A stretch of 64,000 nucleotides of DNA from Thelonectria olida (Eukaryota; Ascomycota; Sordariomycetes; Hypocreales; Nectriaceae): contig JAGPYM010000034.1 of assembly GCA_020736575.1 (NCBI GenBank), positions 124,001-188,000 of the forward strand, written 5' to 3'. Below the pieces are notes generated by a model, which saw only the letters and a program-made list of their open reading frames with translations, ran no database searches and had not been told where the DNA came from. Of the stretch, positions 33,845-44,987 are shown piece by piece. The stretch's first letter is position 1. Each line of letters opens with the position of its first letter. A program made the translations under genes and the position numbers.

Positions 33845-36800
33845 ATGCGGTTGTTGACCTCTTGGCCTCATGTTTGGGGAGCAGGGTGGCTCTTCGCAGC
33901 TATCACCGCGCCAAGCAATGCAGGGAAGGTCTCTTCATCCAAGAGCCTCAAGTCCATGGCCGCATCTGCTCACGCTGATGAGAATGCCACTTGCAAAACG
34001 TATATAGTGCAAGAGGGAGACTCATGCTGGAGCATCGGTCAGTCTTGGGGTTTGACAGCTGATGGCATCAACAACTTCAACGTCGAGACTTGGGGTTGGA
34101 GAGGTTGCCATGACTTAGCCACGGACGTTAAAATATGCCTGAGTCCGGGCAAGCCGCCTCTGCCGCTTCCTGTCAACAACGCTGTTTGCGGTCCTCAAAA
34201 GCCCGGGCTTTCTCTTGGTGCCAATGCTGAGAGCATCTCCGACCTGGCCAAGCTGAACCCTTGCCCGCTCAATGCTTGCTGCAATGTCTGGGGTCAGTGT
34301 GGCAGCAGTCCCGAGTTCTGCACCCCGGCGGACAGCTCTACAGGCAACTTGGGTACTTGGACGCCAGGCAAGGCTGGCTGTATCTCGAACTGCGGTACCG
34401 AGATTAAAAGCGACACCAACAACCTGACAAGCCGTTATCACCGCGTTGGCTATTACGACTCTTCACACTGGACGCGGCCGTGTCTGAATATGAATGTCGC
34501 ATCGTCCAACACTCGCAACTACACCCACATGCACTGGGCATCCGGTTCCATTGGCAAAAACCTGTCGGTTTACGTCGAGGACAAATATGGCGAGTGGGAG
34601 GGATTCATGTCGCTCAAGGGCGTGAAGAAGATTGTGTCGCTTGGAGGTTCGGGGTACTTTGCCAACAAGACTCTCAATCAGCGCACCAACGACATTCTTC
34701 GGCACGCTATGAGGCCTGAAAATCGTGACAGGTTTGTTTCGAATCTTGTTGACTTTGTCGAAACTACTGGTATCGACGGAATCCATTTCGACTGGGCGAC
34801 CCCCAAGGTATGTAACTCAACAGCCTCCCCGTCCCCGCTCTATCTCATTCACACATTCTTCGCAGGCAGCCAACATCGCTCAGTTGGTAGCAGGGGAAGA
34901 TTTCGATGGCGCACTGTACCTTGCCACCCTCGAGGCGCTACGGGAATCCCTCCAAGACAAATACTCCATCTCCATCAGTGTTCCTTCTCAATACTGGCTC
35001 CTCAAGGCATTTCCAGTCAGCACCATCGCAAACGTCGTGGACTACATCATCACCCTCACATATGACTTGCACGGTGAGTTGGCATGGTCTTCACGCCATC
35101 AGTATCGCTAACCGTTGTACATAGGTCAATGGGACTACGGCAAACCCAACGCACAGTCTGGCTGTCCGTCTGGCAACTGTCTTCGAAGTCATATCAACCA
35201 GACCGAGGTCGAATATGCGCTTTCATTGAGTAAGTCGCTTTCTAGGAATTTCGTTTTTGGCATGCCGCTGACGTTCAATAGTCACAAAAGCAGGTGTAAG
35301 CTCAAGCAAGGTCATCGTGGGCGAGGCCAGCTTCGGCAGATCCTTCAACATGGCCAAGGCAGACTGCACGGGGCCGGATTGCTCCTTCACCGGCACCGCG
35401 TTCAAATCAGATGCGACTCCAGGTCGATGCACCAATATCAGCGGGTGGATCTCAGATGGCGAGATTGCGGAACTTATACGCGAGCAGGGTGACAAAGTAA
35501 CGACCTGGTATGACAAGGAGACTGGATCTGACTATCTAGTCTATAACGGTATGTTCTGAAGCTGCTCATCGCATCCGTGGCGCCGGCTCATTTCTCCGAA
35601 ACACAGATCTACAATGGGTCTCCTATGCATCTGAACACACCAAGAAGGTGCGCAGGGAGAAATGGAGACATCTTCATTTCCTCGGCACTATGGATTGGAC
35701 CGTAGACCTCCAAGTCGGCGACGGCCCCTCCGATGGTGATAACGGATATCAGCCATCGTCCTCGAAGATTATTGGGGTTCCAGCCTCGACCGCTATTCAT
35801 GATTGCGGCGAATGCCTGGGCGGAACGGAGGGAGGTAACCCAGAAACCAGCACACACCCCCAAAAGACTTTGACTACGGCAACAACTCGTGTCCCAGAAT
35901 ACGAAACAACTTCTGTACCTGTGGATTCTGAATCATCAAAGTCGTCCGCCACGGAACACCGCCCTGAAACCCAGGCCTCTAGCACCGGTGAAGGACAACG
36001 ACCGACTGTAACTGAGATATCCACGATCGAGTGGCCTTCCTACCCAGCTAACGAGAACCCGCCAATCAGCACACGCGTCTTGAGCACTACGATTGATCAC
36101 ACTGGAGTTGTTGTGATTGAGTCTCCCGAGACCCAGTACCCTTACCCCAGCTACACTCAACTCCCTGGGTCCGAAACATCTGAGAGATCGAGCGGCCACG
36201 AACAACCAACTACAGAGTTGCCGACTGAGGCTGTCTCGTCGGTTCCCACTGGCGGTGTGACATATCAGCCTCCCCAGTCCGAGGAAGCCACCAAACAGTC
36301 TTCTTGCACCAGCTTGGAAAACAGCAGCGATGATGAGACCAGCCAGTCGCCAACATCGCCCATGACGACGGGATACCAGCAGCCGACACAAGAGTCCTCT
36401 GTCACGGAAGAAACGTCTCAGCCTAGCCTGACTCTCACTGACAGGACATCGTTCCGCTCCAGCTTGACGACTGGCGGATTTTCCACATTTTGGAACTCGT
36501 CTACGACTACAACACCCGCTTCCGAGACTCAATATTCTGGGACAACAGGGTCTTCTGGAGCTTCGCTCACACATGTCGCCCCTGGTACGGACGGATCTTC
36601 AAGCCCTACCCAGAGCCAACCTGGTCCTGGAACCGACTTATCGACTCCTGGAGAGGCTACGGGACAAACCACAACCGGTGTGTTGCTTTCTTCAAACCAC
36701 CACGATTCGTCGACAACTCCACGCACTGCCCAGGAATCATCTACTCCTGGCCAACCTTCGCAGTCTGGACAGCCATCAGAAACAACTCCACTCTCCAGTA

Positions 36801-38869
36801 CATGGCTTCCTTCTGGTACTGAGCAGCCTTCCAGTGTCTATACCCCTGGTTCCACAACCTCCAACATCCCATCGCTCTCGGAGACACCGCAGACGAGCGG
36901 AGCTGCGACCTCGACCCCGGCGACGCATAACGAAGCCACGCACGACGCCAGCGCTGCGCCTACGACGGAGACTAGCGTCCAGGTTATCACTCCCGGGCAA
37001 AGTGACATCTTCACCACGCCAGGTGGAGACAGCTCTGCTCCAGGTCTCACTTCCACTGAGGTCAAAAGTTCCGTCGCTATCAGCGCTCCAACTGCTGGTG
37101 GTACTTCGGTTGACAGCACTGCGGTTGATACTACTCCAACTCTTGGCAGTGCTACGACTCAGAGAAGCGCGACTGGTAGCAGCACCGATGTACAGCCCCC
37201 ATCTACTGACACATCTTTGACAAGCCAAGCGGAAAGCAGTGGAGATTCTACACCTACATCTGGGATAATAATTCCTACCATCTTGTTTCCAACAGGAACC
37301 AAGACAGACACCGATACTGGAATCGGGCTTACTCTGCCTTCCCTATCACTACCTACATCTGGGGAAATAATTCCTACCATCTTGTTTCCAACAGGAACCA
37401 AAACAGACACCGGCACTGGAATCGGGATAACTCTGCCTTCCCTATCACTACCAACAGTTACCGATCCATCAGATACAAGTGGTGATTCCTCCGCAACCAC
37501 GACTGGTAGTCTTACAGAGACCAGCGGACCGGTATCTATGGTCTCGGAGACGTCGGGAAGCAAAGACAGTACAACTCAGGATGGCGGCTTTACTTGGCCC
37601 AGCATTGAATTGCCCACTCTGACAGAGACCTTGCCGTCTACCACGGAAACTGGAGTTCCGGAAGACTGCGATAGCGACGATTGTACTGAAGGAAAGGACT
37701 GTGAAGACGATGACTGCACTCAGGGAGGTGACTGCATCGGAGTTAACTGCAAACGAGGCGGCCGCTGCAAGGGGCCCCATTGCACTCGAGGTGGATCCTG
37801 CTTTGGCAACTCTTGCGAAAATGGCGGCGGCTGTGAGGGTCTTGGGTGCATCCAAGGAGGAGGATGTTTTGGCCTCGGCTGTATCCGAGGTGGTAGTTGC
37901 ATTGGCCCCTCTTGCCATCAGGGTGGCACTTGTAGTCGCTCAACTCCAGGTGACTGTACCACGGGAGGCTGCGTTGGAGCCCAATGTGTGGATGACGGGT
38001 CCGGCGAAGATTGCACGAGCAAGATGACAGCTGAACTGTGCACTGAGACTATTAGTAGCACAGCAGTTCAGACTTCGCCGACGACGAGCTGGTCGACGAC
38101 AACCAGGACGGCTTGTCGAACTATCACGGAGTGTGATGTTACGGGGTCGACAACAACGATGACGGTCACAGGGACTGATGAACCGGATCCGACCGCAGCT
38201 CCAGATGGCGTGTATGATTACGACGACGACACCTCGGATGGCGACACCGACTTTGACTCTATCGAGGACGATTATGAGGCTTGGGAGAAAGAGGCCGATG
38301 TGACAACAAGAACGAAGACAACCACGTCCGCAAAGCCTCGTACGACCCTTAGCACATCCACGGTTCCCAGGAAGACCGTGACAGTGACAGCGGAGCCTTC
38401 TCAGACACCTACTGCCGACTGCGACTTCTGGGATGCAGCCCTCTTCTGGTATGTCGAGATCTCGAACATCAAAGGCTGGTCTGAGGATGGAGGCGACAGC
38501 CTGAAGGATGAGGAGGGCGGGTGTGGCGCAATGACGGATTGGCATTACACAGAAGCCACGGACGATGAAGGCGCCTTTGTTCACTTCAACCTTCCATTCA
38601 CCATCAAGGCCGGATGTGTAGAGCGAGCCATTGTCTCAGCTGGAGGACCCAAGCTGGAATGCGACGGCCACGAGGGCGCCAATTCTCTAAGCCTAAAGGG
38701 GGATTCGGACACACAACATGAACCTGTGTACCGTCCTCCGTCTGAAGAAGTGATAGAGGAAGCATTGGCATTGTACGGAACCTGGACAGGTGACACACCC
38801 GTCTATACTCCAATGGACTGGGGTGATCAAACCAAAGCATTTACTACCGCAGCTCCTACCGCAGCGTAG
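33845..38869 (+). CDS. LysM/chitin-binding GH18 protein, killer-toxin-like chitinase family, 1601 aa
   Basis: Five exons: 33845-34807, 34866-35073, 35125-35229, 35282-35548 and 35607-38869. A signal peptide (about 1-26) is followed by a LysM-like domain (50-98, QEGDSCWSIGQSWGL), a hevein-type chitin-binding motif (about 139-160, CNVWGQCGSSPEFC), the GH18 barrel (about 198-550), a Ser/Thr/Pro-rich stretch (about 560-1205), seven to eight 11-residue Cys repeats (about 1210-1291) and a C-terminal domain (DFWDAALFWYVEI, NIKGWS). The order matches fungal subgroup C chitinases. The GH18 signature DxxDxDxE, however, reads DGIHFDWA at residues 311-318: the second Asp is His and the catalytic Glu is Ala. 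The protein is therefore probably a chitin-binding pseudoenzyme. The usual SYWYLK and MTYDLHGQWD neighbours are present in modified form (SQYWLLK, LTYDLHGQWD). Secreted or wall-bound. Confidence 0.9.
37252..37449 (+). repeat. 99-bp tandem duplication in the Ser/Thr-rich region
   Basis: Copies at 37252-37350 and 37351-37449 differ at only a few bases, encode 33 residues each (core PTILFPTGTKTDT) and keep the frame. Confidence 0.9.
37691..37934 (+). repeat. 11-residue Cys repeats (GGxCxGxxCxx) in the LysM/GH18 protein
   Basis: About seven full copies plus a partial one, each 33 bp, with Cys at positions 4 and 9 and Gly-Gly at the start. Likely a disulfide-rich rod. Confidence 0.85.
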
Positions 38870-39209
38870 TAGCTTCATTTTTTTTTCGTTATTCATACTA
38901 GGCCTTGGCTGCTATATATAGATTTTTTCAAGGTTATATCTTTTGCCAATACTCTGATATCGATCCATTGATCTCCGCTATGTGACAAGTCTCCTGTGAG
39001 CCTTGAACACCAAGGACAGGCCGATTGCGAAACTACGAGACTTTGAGGACTACCTCTTGGGTGTACCAGTGGGCTAGAGAAACAAGTTATGAGAGGAACT
39101 ACATTACAATTGTTGATCGCGAGGGCTCTGGCGAGAAGTGCGAAGAGAAATATAACAAGTCGATTCATGGTGGTATCTCTGTCTACATCCTGAACTCCTA
39201 AACAGCGCC
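38870..39209. other. Convergent intergenic, 340 bp
   Basis: Between the 3' ends of the LysM/GH18 gene (plus) and the permease (minus). Apart from the weak open frame at 38893-39168, only AT-rich terminator-like sequence is seen. Confidence 0.5.
38893..39168 (-). CDS. Possible small secreted protein, 91 aa
   Basis: An ATG-initiated frame in the short gap between two genes. The first 17 residues (MNRLVIFLFALLARALA) look like a signal peptide and four Cys follow. Nothing else supports it, and it overlaps the probable 3' UTRs of both convergent neighbours, so it may be chance. Confidence 0.2.
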   Translation of the reverse strand: MNRLVIFLFALLARALAINNCNVVPLITCFSSPLVHPRGSPQSLVVSQSACPWCSRLTGDLSHSGDQWIDIRVLAKDITLKKSIYSSQGLV

Positions 39210-40853
39210 CTAATTATGCTCCTTTTCCTGGTTCTTATGATCCGTCGCTTCATCGGCGCTATTAGGAGTCATCCCCACCGCGATGTCTTCTGTGACGCCG
39301 TCGACCTGTCTATTCACAGGAGGCCCAGTGAAGTTCTTGCGAGCGTAGGCGAAGTACCAGATGAATGCGATAAGGGCGAACCCGGCAAAGACGACAGACG
39401 CGTAGTTCATGGTGCTCGGATCGACGGGGAGAGACACGGGCATGCAAAAGAGCACGACGGCGAGGACGATCCACACGATGCAGACGACGTTAATGACTGC
39501 TCCAAGCTTGCCGAGGGGATAGGGCGAGTTCTTGACGGCCTCGCGGCGACGGACCAGATTGACCAGTACGGGGACGCCGTACGAGGTAGAGAGACAGATG
39601 GTAGCGACACCGGTAAAGGAGTTGAAAGCAGCCGAAGATCCGAAATAGATACAGCCCAAGATGCAGTCAACGACGGTCGAGAGGAAGAGAGCCCAGAGCG
39701 GCATGTCGAGCTTATGGTTGACACGGCTCCAGAGATGGTATCCTGGAATGGCCTTGTCGCGAGCAAACGCATACGTGCAACGCGACGCAGCGGTAAGGGC
39801 GCCGATGCCGGCGAACATGAGGATGCCGAGGATGAGGAAGAGAAGGCCGAAACCGCCGGCGGCGGAGCCAGTAACCGTCTTGAACAGGGTTCCGATGGGC
39901 TGCGAGTTGGCGACGTTGAGGAGCATCTGGACGTCGGGGAGAACAAAGAGGATGGGGATTATATAGATGACGCCGGTGATGCCAGCTGCGAGAACAGACA
40001 GGACGATGGCTCTGGGGACCTCGCGCTCAGGGTTCTGAACCTCTTCGCACATGGCGGCGACCATGCCATAGCCAGTCAGAGTGTATGCAGCTATTGACGC
40101 GGCATGTTAGAGAGGCATTTGATTATATCGCGAGTTGGGGAACTTACGCTGCAACAATCCGACGAAAAAGGACCATCCGCTCGGCCAGCCGCTGGCAGAC
40201 GCGTCGTAATGCGCGAAGACAAACTCCCCAGAGCGACGATGATCGGCCATGGTGAGCAGAGTAACCAGAATAATAATGACACTCGCAGCGGTCCAGTAAA
40301 TGCAGACCTTGTTGATGAGATCGAGGTACCGCGAGCCAAACGCGTTTACGAGAGCGCACACAAGCATAACGGCCCAAAAGCACAGGATCGTCTGCCACTC
40401 GTTGGCGACAAAGTCCTCATTAAAGATGGTAATAGCACTAAGGATGAGCTGCGCGCCGGAAAAGTTGATGGACAAGGTAACGGTCCAGTTCCCGACGAGC
40501 GTCAGCCAGCCGTCGATGAAGCTGACGATGGGAGCATAGCGCGGCGTGCTCAGCATGGCCGACCAGTAGTAGACGCCGCCGGCAGTCGGGAAGACGGCGC
40601 AGATCTCGGCGAGCGACGCGGCAATGCACAAGGAGATGATGGACACGAAGATCCAGCCCCAGAGGATGGTGACGGATTGGCCATTGGTGAGAGTGATGTA
40701 CATGGTGGTCGACAGGCCAAAGGGCACGGCCATAATGGCAAAGGACAGGCCGAGGATGCTCATCATGCTGAGGTTTCGCGGCAGTTCGCCCTTGTAGCCC
40801 AGCCGAGCGAGGGCCTGGTCGGCCGTGTCTGAGTGGCCATGTTCAACCGTCAT
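39210..40853 (-). CDS. APC-family amino acid/GABA/choline permease
   Basis: Two exons, 40148-40853 and 39210-40090 (GTAAGT donor, AATAG acceptor), 528 residues. The N-terminal segment has the standard fungal form (LARLGYKGELPRNLSMMSIL), followed by 12 hydrophobic segments. LAEICAVFPTAGGVYYWSA matches the TM3 region of Uga4/Hnm1-type permeases, and CEEVQNPEREVPRAIVLS the conserved loop after TM6. ASRCTYAFARDKAIPGY matches the cytosolic region before TM9. The protein is a plasma-membrane importer of amino acids, GABA, choline or polyamines; the substrate cannot be fixed from sequence. ATG 40853 starts a typical hydrophilic N-terminus. Intact and of normal length. Confidence 0.92.
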
Positions 40854-42659
40854 TGCGGCGGTTCACAGTAAGAAGCAATTGGGGAAGACGAGAGAGAGGA
40901 GGGCGTGTTTCGCGTCCAAGATTGAAGAAGAGAAATTGAGATCGGAGGAGGAATGGCCAGAGCTTTGAGGCAGATGAAGGCTTCGATATCAGACGGACGA
41001 TGCGACCGACAAGGGTCCAGAGACAAGGGCTCACTCACTCTCCCACACACAGCGAAAGAAGAGATGAAGAAATGAAGGATCCAAAAGCTCACACTGACCT
41101 CGGAGTCATGTCTGAGCTGAGCTGAGAGCTGAGGGTCTAGAAACCGGCGAATGCGGAGGGCGGCGCTCCCCCAGGATTATGTTGGACCCGAAGAGGTTAG
41201 GCCATCCGAGGTCCACGACGCAGAGTTCGCAGGAGATTGAACTGATGCAGGTGTGAATGTGATTAGCACGATGGTTAGTGATGGAATTGTTCCGTGGTGA
41301 GGAGAAGACGGTGCGTGTGGCGTCGGACGAAGACGTAACATGACGCTTCCTCGCGAGTCATTATATCCAGAAGGGTCTTCGGCAGTAACACAAGTCAACA
41401 GACATCATCATCTTCTTCTTCTCCTTCTCCCTTCAACTCTCAATCTCGTCCGAGCCATTCTCCAGGTTTCTTCACGACCCCACAGCCGATAAGCATGGGC
41501 CGTCGTCAGATCCTTGTGCAATTGTGGTCGCATTTCGTACAGGTATCTATTGGTAATGGCCCCACCACCAGATACGCATCTGGTGATGGCTGACTGGCCG
41601 AGCTGGACGGAGGGTGGAGAGATGTTGGTGGTGGAGGGCATGGGAGCTGCCTAAACAGGCTTGGATCTGCTCGGGGCCCGAGACAGGACATTGTTTGGTG
41701 CTGCTGAGAAGATTTGCTTCTACCAGATATATGCTTACGGCGTACGGTTATAACGGCTTCTCTTATCTCGGTCTTCCATGACAGTTGGAACAGATGCCGT
41801 TCCCACTGCGGCTCAAGTTGCGTACCCGCCTTGGCAGGGACATGTCTTTGTCTTTATTTGAGCTCTAATCATGCACGGTGACCTATGCCCAGTCGGTAGT
41901 TGAAGGATGGCATCGATTTAGAGCTGTTGAACGTGTCTCACGTGAGCTGTCAAACATTCGGTTCAGGGTCTATGAGCAAGGGGGGACGCCGGGACGGTAA
42001 GAGGATGGATGGTACAAGATAAGGATGCAGCGTGGTACGACGCCGTAAGTGGTATAGTGTTTTCATCAAGCTCAAAGATTCTGAGGCCATGCTTCGTACC
42101 TATGTATAATAAAGGGCTGTGCAGTCATTCATCAAGTGGCCGTCTCTACGTGAAGCCAGTTTGGGAATGCCCTCAAACTCGCCGCCACCGCCTCCTCCAA
42201 CCACATACGACCACAGCCCTCAGAAAATACTGGATCCCGTCTGCTCTCCGAGCGTCAAACTGAGGAGCGCTCGAGTAGTAGTTGGGTCGGTGACGACCAG
42301 CGAATGCCGAGTGTTGTATGTATTTTTGCCCGTGGCTTATCTTTTTGCTTTCATGCCCTACTTACCCCTTCTCAACTCAGGTACCTATGTATGGTAATGA
42401 TGCTGCTGGTATCGCTATTGGAGCCCCATGATTAGAAATACAGCATCTTTTACACCTTGAGGATAAAAACATTATTTCTGGGGGTCTTTGGAATTGGAAC
42501 TCCTCAACAAAGCCGCACATACAGGATGACAAGTCTGTTCATGGCATACTATCCAATCAATTTTGAGCTCGATAAATATCACATCATGAGACGCGGTTTA
42601 CAAGTTATCCTCTGCCGACAATCTTTCGTCCTTCACAACACCCTCTCCAAGTCGTCTTC
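40854..42659. other. Intergenic, 1806 bp
   Basis: The longest gap in the window. The permease promoter is at the left end, with a CTT/CTC-rich tract at about 41407-41440; the right end is the 3' flank of the pectate lyase. No supported coding region or RNA gene. Confidence 0.45.
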
Positions 42660-43787
42660 CTAAATCTTGCCCACGCCAGCGCCCGCCTTGCAGACCTTGG
42701 ACACGAGCTTCAACGGCGTCAACTTGAACTTGTAGTCGGCCTTGTAAAAGGTTCCCTTCTGGGTAATGTTGACACCAGCCGGACCCCAGTCGTTCCCTGT
42801 AGTTCACTGTTAGCCTTCCGCCTAAGCCAAGACACTATGGAGTTGCACATACTGGCTCCAAGGTTCGCATAACCATCTAGTTCCTCGTCGCCGCAAGTGC
42901 AAGTATTGGGCGAGTCCATGGGAATCACAAGGCCGTATGTGCTCAGAGCCTCGCTCGTGTTGCCCCGGAAGACGTTTCCCTCGACGAGCACCTGGTTGTC
43001 GGATCGGCTGTGGATGGCCTGGTACAAAAAGTCTTCGTAAAGGTTGTTGTAGATGTGCTGATGGCCGAATCGCCCGGCAGGGCCGCGGGTTCCCTCGTTT
43101 CGCCAGTAGTTGTGGTGATACGAGACATGCAGATGTCCGAAATCCTCATCGCGCAAGGTGTCATCGTTTCCGACAAGAGACGATTTCCAGTGGTCGTGGA
43201 AGTAGTTCCACGAGACTGTGACCCAGTCGGATGCACGAATGATGTCGACTTGCCCGTCCTGAGAGAAGTTGTTAACATATTTCAGCTCGAACTAGCCTGC
43301 AATAACAGAGAGCGCTTACGTAGTAGTCCGGCCCACGGGAAATGTCCGAAGTAAACTCGTTGTGGTCGATCCAGACTCGAGTGCTGTTGCGAATGGTGAT
43401 GCAGTCGTTGTCGAGGATGTAGCTAATCTTCAGGTTCTGCACAATGACATTGTCGCCATGATAAATGTTCAACCCAGCACCAGTGATATGTGCAGACGAG
43501 CCAACTCCAATGACCGAAGTGTTGGAGCCGACACTGAGTCGAGCTGAGAGGGTAATCTTGCCCTTGACCTTGACGATCTTGCGCTCGGTGCCAGCAACGG
43601 CACTGATGAGCTCCTCGGCCGTCGTAACAACGACAGTTCGTCCACCCTTGCCGCCAGTTGTTGGGCCGAGCGGGTTGTCTTTGGCGTAGCCTTCGAGACC
43701 CCAGGTGGCAATCTTCTTATATGACGAAGGGAATGCGCAACTGAGGTTGACAAAGACGTATAAGAGGAGGGCAATGTTGAGCTTCAT
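42660..43787 (-). CDS. Secreted pectate lyase (PL1 family)
   Basis: Three exons, 43320-43787, 42853-43258 and 42660-42796, coding 336 residues. The signal peptide is residues 1-18 (ending LSCA). The protein shows the PL1 parallel beta-helix landmarks: NLKISYILDNDCITIRNST, the VWIDHNEFTSD motif, DGQVDIIRASDWVTVSWN with Ca-binding Asp residues, FHDHWKSSLVGN, and the catalytic-Arg segment RGPAGRFG. The enzyme cleaves de-esterified pectin by Ca-dependent beta-elimination in the plant cell wall. The usual LxDxxxGS part of the helix is slightly altered (Q for L in DGQVDI), but the metal and Arg positions are kept, so activity is likely. Length is normal. A plant-associated life style is suggested. 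Confidence 0.93.
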
Positions 43788-44987
43788 CTTGGCGTGGAAA
43801 GATATAAGACAACGATCAGAAGGCTAGACTGCCAGATAAGAGGCGGCTTCAAGTTACTTGAAGTCGGATGAGTTCTCAGTCCTCCATATTTCACAGAACA
43901 TGTCTTCGGCTTATATAGTCCTCGAGTGACTCTCACAAAGACGTACAAGTACACAGTCAATCGTGACATTCATGATGTCCCGAATCCTCTCTGCTCATGC
44001 GGAGAACCCTGTCGGCGTCACTAATTAGCACCAATGCGATGAATGCTTGGCTCTCCCATTGCATGTCCCACCGTGTAGCTGAATACAGGCTGAAATTCAT
44101 CGTGAAAATGCTCGCGCGCTGAATGGTGGAAAAAAGCGATTCCATTAAACAGTCAGATTAACTACTGGGGCAGCCAAGCAAACCACGCCAATGTGTTGGT
44201 GTCTGAATGGAATCAACGTGGGTTATTGCCTGCTTTGAATAAGTGATGGAACGATGAGTACGACGTCAGCGTTCTCATTGCGGAAACTCGGGGATGGAGC
44301 CTTTGTGATGAAGGAGGGATTACGGCGTCTAAATGGTGGAAAAAAACGCTTCTGCCAAGCCAGTCTGGCCATGCAGGCATGTGAGAGCGAACTGTCCGAG
44401 AGGCGGAATGTCTATTGTGGTGTTTGTAATGTCTGCCCTACTTGTAAGTAACCATTCTTCAACTATCAAGCCCTTTCTTTTAGTCTAGATCCCCTCAAAA
44501 TCCGTCTCGCAGCCGATTCAAGCCTTGGAGATATGGCCAGATCCAATGTTGCGAAGGGAATGCTATTGAATCTACCAAGAATGAAGTGTGCGCCTGTGTC
44601 TCATAAACACTTAACAGCGGCTATAGCGCGCTTCTCGCAGTAGACAGCCTCAGCTGATGTCCCAATGGGACAGCTTCCCGAGCCATTTGGGGGAATTTCA
44701 AGGACAATCTCCACCAACACTACAGACAAGTCGATGTCTTATTCCCGCTGATTGGCAGTCCAGTCGTCTTAGCAATGTCTGCATCCCTCGCCCCCGCTAG
44801 AAGAAGGCAGCATAGCCCAAGTGGCGGTGGCTTTGGCCCTGAACAAGGCAATAGGAAGCCTGGCTGAACGCCTTGCGAATGCGTGAGGTAAACAAATACC
44901 GCCCAAAGGCGCGGCGCAAGCTGCAAAACACCGGCTTCACATTCAACACCTCCTGTCTCTATCTTGTCAGCCCCCGTTCCATCCAAA
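43788..44987. other. Divergent intergenic, 1200 bp
   Basis: Promoters of the pectate lyase (minus) and the HeLo-pseudokinase gene (plus). A direct repeat AATGGTGGAAAAAA occurs at 44122 and 44332. No supported gene. Confidence 0.5.

Noticed and set aside
35936..36574. 212-codon minus-strand frame inside the LysM/GH18 gene
   Set aside because: Antisense to the Ser/Thr-rich linker; the Arg/Cys-rich composition is a by-product of the repeat codons.
39216..40097. 293-codon plus-strand frame opposite the permease
   Set aside because: Highly charged shadow of hydrophobic membrane segments; the minus strand has the clear permease signature.
44122..44355. Direct repeat AATGGTGGAAAAAA twice, 210 bp apart, upstream of the HeLo gene
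   Set aside because: Only about 14 bases match, mostly an A-run; no element structure or target-site duplication around it.
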